Source of the DNA: Candidatus Saccharibacteria bacterium RIFCSPHIGHO2_02_FULL_47_12
GTDB lineage: Bacteria; Patescibacteriota; Saccharimonadia; Saccharimonadales; JANWIN01
Length of the DNA: 5,478 nt
Direction of reading: 5' to 3'
Assembly: GCA_001790455.1 (NCBI GenBank)
Contig: MGCP01000030.1
Span: forward strand, 1-5,478
Positions 1-4,839 of the stretch are shown here, one piece after another. The translations under genes were made by a program, and so were the position numbers. The notes beneath the pieces were generated by a model that was not told the DNA's origin, made no database searches, and worked only from the letters and a program-made list of their open reading frames with translations. The number at the start of each line of letters is the position of its first letter. The stretch's first letter is position 1.

Positions 1-1956
1 ACCCCCAGCATTATAGGACTGTCCCGCGCGGTCATAAGCCGCGGCCAAAACCGGCTAGAAAATTATTATGAGGACATAGACAAGTCACTGCACGCAAATG
101 TAGATTATGCCAACGTATCACCAACTCAGTTCGAGACTGCCTCGCCCCAAGCAGTTTTAGACAAGGCTGTAAAAGCGGCCAAAAGCAACGGTTCAGAGCA
201 GCTAGCCATAATTGCTACCAAGCACAAATACCTGCGCGAGCTTGCCGACCAGCTGGACAATGCCGGAGTAAATTATTATTACGAGGGGCGCGAAGATTTA
301 CTAAAAGATCCGAAGATAGAGAATGTGCTGCTGCTTTCGGAACTCTTGCTAGCTATTCACCAAAAAGACCTTATGCGCACCAGCTATGTTTTGCCGCAAA
401 TTATTGCCAAACTGTTAGTGCCAGTACAAAAAGACTTGGCATGGCAGATTGCACTAAACGCCAAACGCAGCAACAAAAGCTGGTGGGAAGCCCTCTTAGA
501 CCTCAAACAACCAGAGGCCAAAGACGTCGCAAATAACCTAAAACTTTTAGCCAAATCTATAGAGCCCAAAGATGCGCTGTCTTCACTAAAGGACGTAGCA
601 GAGGCCAACAACTGGCGAATAACCAAAAAGATTAAACACCTGCACGCCCACGCAGTAACCTATTTTGGACGCAGCGAAATTGGCCTAAAGGAGTTGCTTC
701 GCTATACGGAGCTATGTAAACAAGCTGGGGTGACCCTAGAGCAAACCGTTACCAAAGGAAACGCCCGTGCCGGAGTGGTGCTTTTAAGTGCGCACAAGTC
801 AAAGGGCTTAGAGTTTGACCGAGTATATGTGCTGCACGCAGATTACCGCACGTGGTTCAAAGAGCGCGGCCGGCGAAACATTTTGACCCTGCCCGAAGGC
901 TGGAACTACCTAGAACCCCCAGCATCGTCCGTAGACGACCGCCTGCGCCTGCTATATGTGGTTTTGACCAGAGCTCGCAGGGAACTGGCGCTTATAAAAA
1001 GTGGCCAAGCGGGAGAAACACTGCCCGGACTAGAAGACATAAAAACCGAAGCGCATATTTCTGAAGAGCTAGAGGCACTTAACTTGCCAGAGGAGCAAGA
1101 CTACAGGGCATGGTATATGCCCAGCAGCCCCAAAGAAAAAGCGACACTAGCAAACCTGCTAAAAGAAACGCTGGCAAATTACCGCCTAAGCCCGTCGCAT
1201 TTGACTACTTTTCTAGACACTGCCCACCTGGGGCCTATGATGTTTTTGACTGGTATTTTGCTGGGCATATCAGAACCACCGCACCCAGAGGCCATTTTTG
1301 GCAGCCATGTGCACAAAACTCTTCATTTTGCCCAAAAACACCTAAACAGCTCTGGCAAACTCCCTACCTTAAAACAGATAAAGGCATTTATAGGCAAAGA
1401 ACTGCCCGAGCTAGAAGAAGGCAGGGCAGAAGATATAGCCAGCGTTACAGGTAGCTTCTTAAAACACAGCCATGTACTAAAACCGGGTGGGGTAGGCGAG
1501 TTTAACTTTGGCGGCAAAAGCGTGCCTTTTGGCCAAATGCAACTAACAGGAACCGTAGACAACTACGTCATAGATGGTGCCAGCCTAACAATTACGGACT
1601 ATAAAACTGGCCGCGCCCTAAACTCGTGGCTTGTGCGCGAGGATTATTACAAACAAAAGCTGCACCGGTTTCGCCAGCAGCTAATGTTTTATGAGCTACT
1701 GTTTAGGCTTAGCCCAAATTTTAGCCACATTCAAAGCGTCACTTCAAAGATTGCGTTTGTAGAGCCCAGCCGCAGGGACGTGTACTACGAGCTGACTCTA
1801 AACGCAGACAAAAAAGAACGCGACAAGCTAGAGAGCCTCATAGACGCTGTTTGGCAAAAAATTATGGCTCTTGAGCTGCCAGATGTGTCTGCCTACGGCC
1901 AAGACATGCAAGGCACATTGGACTTTGAGGACCATCTAATAAGCGGCCAAATATAA
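1..1956 (+). CDS. UvrD/PcrA-like superfamily I helicase fused to a PD-(D/E)XK (RecB-type) nuclease, C-terminal part (5' cut by window)
   Basis: The frame is open from base 1 to TAA at 1954-1956, giving 651 visible residues; the GTG at 325 is internal. The first residues (TPSII) follow what is normally the QxYRS motif IV of UvrD-type helicases, so the Walker A and B motifs lie outside the window. Residues about 69-100 resemble the helicase 2A segment. Motif V is at about 259-275 (SAHKSKGLEF, His265). Motif VI is at about 312-327 (DDRLRLLYVVLTRAR), with Arg324 and Arg326. From about 396 a PD-(D/E)XK domain begins: GxxxH with His438, GTVD with Asp520, DYKTG with Asp533 and Lys535, and QxxxY with Gln560 and Tyr564. 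All expected nuclease residues are present. Known relatives (AddAB/RecB-like enzymes) unwind and resect DNA at double-strand breaks; that role here is inferred. It could act alone or with an AddB-like partner not visible here. Family call is firm; the exact subfamily is not. Confidence 0.93.
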   Translation, partial: TPSIIGLSRAVISRGQNRLENYYEDIDKSLHANVDYANVSPTQFETASPQAVLDKAVKAAKSNGSEQLAIIATKHKYLRELADQLDNAGVNYYYEGREDLLKDPKIENVLLLSELLLAIHQKDLMRTSYVLPQIIAKLLVPVQKDLAWQIALNAKRSNKSWWEALLDLKQPEAKDVANNLKLLAKSIEPKDALSSLKDVAEANNWRITKKIKHLHAHAVTYFGRSEIGLKELLRYTELCKQAGVTLEQTVTKGNARAGVVLLSAHKSKGLEFDRVYVLHADYRTWFKERGRRNILTLPEGWNYLEPPASSVDDRLRLLYVVLTRARRELALIKSGQAGETLPGLEDIKTEAHISEELEALNLPEEQDYRAWYMPSSPKEKATLANLLKETLANYRLSPSHLTTFLDTAHLGPMMFLTGILLGISEPPHPEAIFGSHVHKTLHFAQKHLNSSGKLPTLKQIKAFIGKELPELEEGRAEDIASVTGSFLKHSHVLKPGGVGEFNFGGKSVPFGQMQLTGTVDNYVIDGASLTITDYKTGRALNSWLVREDYYKQKLHRFRQQLMFYELLFRLSPNFSHIQSVTSKIAFVEPSRRDVYYELTLNADKKERDKLESLIDAVWQKIMALELPDVSAYGQDMQGTLDFEDHLISGQI

Positions 1957-1988
1957 AGAGCACGCCGGTTAGTGCGTGCTCTTTATAT
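1951..1988. terminator. Perfect hairpin between convergent genes, probable bidirectional terminator
   Basis: Bases 1951-1965 pair perfectly with 1974-1988 (15 bp), leaving an 8-nt loop at 1966-1973. The core is AAAGAGCACGC against GCGTGCTCTTT, with A/T-rich ends that give a T-rich 3' arm on both strands. The arm includes the helicase stop codon (1954-1956). It sits 13 bp from the stop of the convergent aquaporin-like gene. Symmetry, position and base composition fit a shared terminator. The run of T after the stem is short and interrupted (TTTATAT), so efficiency is uncertain. Confidence 0.8.
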
Positions 1989-2001
1989 AGAAATTTTAGA
2001 T

Positions 2002-2664
2002 TTATTTTTTCTTTTTGGCTGTTGCTTTTGCTGGCCGAACAGAATTGGCTTGTTCGGTAAACAACATTACGTAGACGTTTGAGCCAACCACAGCGCCAAC
2101 TAGTGGAGCAGTAGCGTAGGTCCAGCTCCAAGATTGAATGCCTACAGATACAGCTGGGTTCAAAATAGCATTTGAAGCTAGTGAGGCCACCAAAATACCT
2201 AGCAAGAACGATAGTCCTGTAACTGCCGCACATTGTGCTGCTGGCAGTTTGCGTACAACTGCTGCAACCGCGCCAAAGGCAAACACGCCGGTACCTACTG
2301 CTTCTGCAGTAAATATTCGCCAGTCAAACTCACCGGGTGCCATGCTGGTAAGCGAACGGTCCAGCAAAAAGGCAATTAGGCCCCAGGCAGCCAGACCACC
2401 AAGCATTTGCGCAGCTACATAAGCTACTGCAGTAGTGGTTTGGATCTTTCGCATGGTCCACATGCTGATTGTGACAGCCGGGTTAATGTGTGCCCCAGAC
2501 ACACTGCCAAGCGTTAACACCGCTAAGCCTATGGCCACAGCAGCGCCTATTCCTGTAAATAGTGGGAACGAAGTCCTCGCGACAATTGTGTAAAACGCCA
2601 GCGCGAGCATGGCAGTACCTAGGAACTCTGCCACCAACATGGCGAGTTTCTTTTGTCCAAACAT
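2002..2664 (-). CDS. Aquaporin/MIP-family channel with altered second NPA box
   Basis: A 220-residue membrane protein, typical length for a bacterial aquaporin. Six hydrophobic segments lie at about 8-28, 36-54, 79-100, 117-135, 146-166 and 183-203. Two half-helices carry the paired NPA motifs: SGAHINPAVTI at about 56-66 (Asn61) and NAILNPAVSVG at about 165-175 (Asn169). MIP channels conduct water, glycerol or other small neutral solutes across the inner membrane. In nearly all classical members the second box reads NPAR, whose Arg forms the aromatic/arginine filter; here it is Val172. The position matching AqpZ His174 is Ile157 by an ungapped alignment done by eye. The filter therefore looks apolar and the substrate cannot be read off. 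The tail ends in a Lys-rich AKATAKKKK, probably cytoplasmic. The ATG at 2662-2664 is supported by AGGAGGG five bases upstream. The gene follows the carbonic anhydrase-like gene on the same strand and converges on the helicase. Confidence 0.93.
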   Translation of the reverse strand: MFGQKKLAMLVAEFLGTAMLALAFYTIVARTSFPLFTGIGAAVAIGLAVLTLGSVSGAHINPAVTISMWTMRKIQTTTAVAYVAAQMLGGLAAWGLIAFLLDRSLTSMAPGEFDWRIFTAEAVGTGVFAFGAVAAVVRKLPAAQCAAVTGLSFLLGILVASLASNAILNPAVSVGIQSWSWTYATAPLVGAVVGSNVYVMLFTEQANSVRPAKATAKKKK

Positions 2665-2669
2665 TATAA

Positions 2670-2719
2670 CCCTCCTGTTATTTATACACTTAGCATAAAA
2701 CTTCTGGCTAAAATTGCAA
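2670..2719 (-). promoter_or_regulatory. Putative promoter and Shine-Dalgarno of the aquaporin-like gene
   Basis: On the minus strand a TTGCAA (2714-2719) is followed after 16 bases by TATGCT (2692-2697), a reasonable sigma70-type -35/-10 pair. The predicted transcript start falls near 2685, giving a leader of about 20 bases. A strong AGGAGGG ribosome site lies at 2670-2676, five bases before the ATG. I see no strong terminator in the 72-bp gap, so read-through from the upstream gene is also possible. Confidence 0.45.
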
Positions 2720-2736
2720 GCTTGTTATGCACAGCC

Positions 2737-3612
2737 CTAGCGAATAATACGCATGTTTCGAGTAAGCGTGTAGGTGGTGCCGTACTGGAACATAACCATA
2801 GCGTGAAGCAGTAGGCTAAACTCATCTTCGCTGCTGGCCATTTTGCGCGCAGTTCGTACAAGTGCGTCCACATCTACCTGGAAAGTAGGGATTGAAGCAT
2901 GGTCTCGGTCATTACTCTTTCCCGCTTGGTGGTTAATTCGTGCCGCTTCGCCCCAATGGTTGTGACGCACATTTTGTGGGTCTCGATCTATATCTGGTGT
3001 GGCATCTACAACTTCCACAATACCACCGTGTTTTTTTATAGCTTCCTGGATATATGACCGCTGCCAGTTCTTCCACTTTGTATTACGAGCAAGTGCAGAG
3101 AAACCTGCATGGGACTTGTCCCAATGATCTTGCCTAAAGCCATCACCTAAGTCTATTTTTGCCTGGTCAATCCATGCCTCATCCGTCGCGTATTTGTCTA
3201 TGTTATCTGTGGTCTGTCCAGATTTATCAACAGCGCCACAGTCAGTAGTATCGCCACTTGCATGATTGCTGGTGTGCCCACCCAGCCGCTCACCCGTGTC
3301 AACTAGGTGAGTAGCAACCACATCAATCACTGCTTGTGGACCTCTACCTTTGACTTCTTCTGTTAGCAATAGCCAATCAACAGCCACAGCCGCGAACGTA
3401 CCGGTAGCTAGATTCCCACCTGCAACCTTTTCGCGTACAGGCTGATCGCCCTCTGCCGAACCGCGTTCATCCATACAAACAACTGCCGAATCTTCTATAG
3501 GTTTCTGGGCCTCATCACTAGCCGCCATAACTTCATCATCTGAATATTGACCAGTTGGTTCAATTGATCCTTCACCTGCAGCAAAGACCATTACGCGTTC
3601 TTGCGTAGGCAT
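2737..3612 (-). CDS. Putative carbonic anhydrase-like metalloenzyme (cadmium/zeta- or beta-type metal site)
   Basis: A 291-residue protein without signal peptide or membrane segment, so probably cytoplasmic. The first 40 residues are acidic and low in hydrophobics. Then comes VVCMDERG (Cys46, Asp48, Arg50), followed by AGGN at about 64-67 and GGHTSNHASGDTTDCGA (His113, His117, Cys125). Beta and zeta carbonic anhydrases use a Cys-x-Asp-x-Arg element with a downstream His and Cys as metal ligands and the Asp-Arg dyad; this arrangement matches. The spacing to the second half of the site is wider than in classical beta enzymes, where the pair is HxxC, and closer to the cadmium (zeta, CDCA) type. 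HNHWGEAARIN (217-227) and the C-terminal GTTYTLTRNMRIIR look like further family-specific elements but I cannot assign them. The activity would be CO2 hydration to bicarbonate. I chose the ATG at 3610-3612 because GAAGGAG lies eight bases upstream; in-frame ATGs further up lack such a site. Assignment is by motif only. Confidence 0.6.
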   Translation of the reverse strand: MPTQERVMVFAAGEGSIEPTGQYSDDEVMAASDEAQKPIEDSAVVCMDERGSAEGDQPVREKVAGGNLATGTFAAVAVDWLLLTEEVKGRGPQAVIDVVATHLVDTGERLGGHTSNHASGDTTDCGAVDKSGQTTDNIDKYATDEAWIDQAKIDLGDGFRQDHWDKSHAGFSALARNTKWKNWQRSYIQEAIKKHGGIVEVVDATPDIDRDPQNVRHNHWGEAARINHQAGKSNDRDHASIPTFQVDVDALVRTARKMASSEDEFSLLLHAMVMFQYGTTYTLTRNMRIIR

Positions 3613-3620
3613 AAATATTT

Positions 3621-3627
3621 CTCCTTC
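3621..3627 (-). promoter_or_regulatory. Shine-Dalgarno that sets the start of the carbonic anhydrase-like gene
   Basis: GAAGGAG on the minus strand lies eight bases before the ATG at 3610-3612. It picks this start over in-frame ATGs at 3631-3633, 3649-3651 and 3739-3741, which would add up to 43 residues that look unlike the rest of the protein and run through the palindrome cluster. Confidence 0.75.
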
Positions 3628-3704
3628 GTTCATGGGCAATCTTTCATTCATTTGTATTATTCCAAACAAACACCTTAACATTCTTTGCCACAAAAGAAAA
3701 GCCC

Positions 3705-3748
3705 CACATATGTGATGATAATCACACCCATTGGCACACATATTGTGT
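3705..3748. promoter_or_regulatory. Cluster of three palindromes, putative operator in the divergent intergenic region
   Basis: Three inverted repeats lie within 44 bases: CACATATGTG (3705-3714), TGTGATGATAATCACA (3711-3726, arms of 6 with a 4-base centre) and ACACATATTGTGT (3736-3748, arms of 5 with a 3-base centre). The first and third share the core CACATAT(T)GTG. The second matches the CRP/FNR-family consensus TGTGA-N6-TCACA exactly and contains GATAAT (3717-3722), a possible -10 element for the plus strand. The cluster lies between two divergent genes. The repeats are seen directly; regulator binding is inferred. I could not settle on a convincing promoter pair for either gene. Confidence 0.45.
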
Positions 3749-3762
3749 TAAATTTGAATTCC

Positions 3763-3768
3763 AAAGGA
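3763..3768 (+). promoter_or_regulatory. Shine-Dalgarno that sets the start of the 131-residue unknown gene
   Basis: AAAGGA lies six bases before the ATG at 3775-3777. It favours this start over the in-frame ATG at 3685, which would place the palindrome cluster inside the coding region and has no comparable site before it. Confidence 0.65.
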
Positions 3769-3774
3769 CATAAA

Positions 3775-4170
3775 ATGACGGAACATAGGTCAGATCAACA
3801 TACTCAGCCACTAGAATCCGATCAGTACTTGGTTTATGGGCTTCGCTTTGACCTACGGGATGATCCAGAGCTATGGAAGTTGACACTGAGCCAATTAAAC
3901 GAACGAGACCCATTTAGGGCGCAACAGTTAAATGTAATTGCAGGTGAGCTCTCGGGCGGAGATATCCTGGTTAAAGAAGGCATCCTAAAAGGTTTTATGC
4001 TAAGCGAGGAGCTTAGACTTCGCACAGAAGTAGCCACGACCGTACATGAAGCTCAAGACGAACAAGTAAATAATGTTGTTGGGCTATCTTGGCTACGTAA
4101 ACGTCGGGAAAGAAGACAAGCCAGAGTAGGCAAGCATGCTATCAGCGTTAGCGGTGGTGACGCCGCTTGA
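3775..4170 (+). CDS. Hypothetical protein, 131 residues, basic C-terminal segment
   Basis: I do not recognise this protein. It is predicted soluble, with no signal peptide or membrane helix. The N-terminus (1-17) is polar. Residues about 18-40 (YLVYGLRFDLRDDPELWKLT) could form a strand and then a helix. The middle (about 41-100) alternates charged and hydrophobic residues as in a small helical fold. Residues 107-118 (LRKRRERRQARV) are strongly basic, as in a nucleic-acid or membrane-surface contact. The last residues (SGGDAA) look unstructured. The gene is divergent from the carbonic anhydrase-like gene across the palindrome cluster, and its last 23 bases overlap the end of atpC on the other strand. 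The Shine-Dalgarno and an open frame of this length support a real gene. The tail-to-tail overlap means the two transcripts are antisense to each other. Confidence 0.72.
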   Translation: MTEHRSDQHTQPLESDQYLVYGLRFDLRDDPELWKLTLSQLNERDPFRAQQLNVIAGELSGGDILVKEGILKGFMLSEELRLRTEVATTVHEAQDEQVNNVVGLSWLRKRRERRQARVGKHAISVSGGDAA

Positions 4171-4573
4171 GGCTGGCCACGTGCAGGCGTACCGCAGAGC
4201 GGTCTATCATGCTTTGGGCTTTGTCTAGTTCTAACTGGCTTTTGGCCTCAGCACGTAGTTTTTGGGCTTGTTCGTAGGCCTTCCTAGCTTCGGCTTCGTT
4301 TATCTCGCTATCTTTGTCTGCCTCGTCTACTAGCACGCGCACGGTGTTGTCTGCTACCTCAATTACACCGCCATTGGTGGCAAAGTGCTCCATGTGATCA
4401 TCATGGTCAGATTCTTTGTGCCGGACGCTTATAACACCTGGCGTGGCAATACTAACCAGCGGCATGTGGTTGGTAAACACGCCTATGTAGCCTTGCGGGG
4501 TGGGCAAGACTATCTCATGCACCTCTTCACTAAATTTGGTGCCGTCTAGTGTTACAAGCTCAAAACGGATCAT
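4148..4573 (-). CDS. atpC: F-type ATP synthase epsilon subunit
   Basis: A 141-residue protein of normal length for the epsilon subunit, the central-stalk part that links the rotor to the c-ring and can inhibit ATP hydrolysis. The N-terminal beta-sandwich occupies about 1-85, with the family hallmarks LPTPQGYIGVFTNHMPLV (about 23-40), PGVISV (45-50) and ATNGGVIEVADNTVRVL (about 65-81). The C-terminal helical hairpin spans about 88-138 (EINEAEARKAYEQA, then DRSAVRLHVASLKR). A small His-rich stretch lies at 52-63 (His52, 57, 60, 63), where relatives have a short loop between strands; the tail is RRHHR. The ATG at 4571-4573 has AGGAG five bases upstream, which overlaps the stop of the preceding small gene. 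It is the last gene of the operon seen here. No clear terminator follows; its end overlaps the convergent unknown gene. Confidence 0.96.
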   Translation of the reverse strand: MIRFELVTLDGTKFSEEVHEIVLPTPQGYIGVFTNHMPLVSIATPGVISVRHKESDHDDHMEHFATNGGVIEVADNTVRVLVDEADKDSEINEAEARKAYEQAQKLRAEAKSQLELDKAQSMIDRSAVRLHVASLKRRHHR

Positions 4574-4581
4574 GAAAGCTC

Positions 4582-4839
4582 CTAATCGAAGTTACCTGAT
4601 TCTAATGGAAAGTCGTCACCGTAATTTCCATCTGGATACTGCGACCGGGGCGTACCCCACTCGACCTCATCTGGGAGAGGTCGTTGCACATCATCTACCT
4701 GGCTATATGAAAGTGCACCAGGCCTACCGTCAACATCAAAATGCTCTACAATACCCGCAAATATCGTATCAAAACCCTTTTCTAATCTTTTCTGAAATTC
4801 TGGGCCCAGATTGCCAGGATCAAATTCAGAACCAGGCAT
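4582..4839 (-). CDS. Hypothetical 85-residue acidic protein between atpD and atpC
   Basis: I do not recognise this protein. It is rich in Asp, Glu, Gly and Pro, with no membrane segment. Residues about 10-35 (LGPEFQKRLEKGFDTIFAGI) may form one amphipathic helix; the remainder, about 40-85, looks extended or disordered and ends in acidic residues. Evidence that it is a real gene is positional: its ATG overlaps the atpD stop by one base (TAATG, 4837-4841), it has a full AAGGAGGT-type ribosome site six bases upstream, and its TAG at 4582-4584 lies against the atpC ribosome site. Expression together with atpD and atpC is therefore very likely. In most bacteria atpD is followed directly by atpC, so this is an extra gene. 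A role as an ATP synthase accessory or regulatory factor is only an inference from position. Confidence 0.8.
   Translation of the reverse strand: MPGSEFDPGNLGPEFQKRLEKGFDTIFAGIVEHFDVDGRPGALSYSQVDDVQRPLPDEVEWGTPRSQYPDGNYGDDFPLESGNFD

Noticed and set aside
325..327. GTG as the start of the helicase gene
   Set aside because: The same frame is open back to base 1 and the upstream residues align with UvrD-type helicase sequence, so the GTG is an internal valine.
2138..2422. Plus-strand open frame opposite the aquaporin-like gene
   Set aside because: Low-complexity Ala/Thr-rich product that mirrors a well-supported membrane protein; no ribosome site noted.
2693..2730. Inverted repeat GCATAA...TTATGC downstream of the carbonic anhydrase-like gene as a terminator
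   Set aside because: The arms are only 6 bp and are 26 bases apart with no T-run; it is too weak to call.
3613..3741. Longer N-terminus of the carbonic anhydrase-like protein
   Set aside because: The extra 43 residues lack a supporting ribosome site at the earliest ATG, have unlike composition, and cover the palindrome cluster; the start at 3612 has a good Shine-Dalgarno.
3685..3774. Start of the unknown plus-strand gene at 3685
   Set aside because: There is no convincing ribosome site before it and it would run through the palindromes; AAAGGA six bases before 3775 fits better.
4168..4170. TGA read as glycine (alternative code of some Patescibacteria)
   Set aside because: The gene ends sensibly at this TGA, and reading through would extend it far into the antisense of atpC. 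No other gene needs in-frame TGA recoding.
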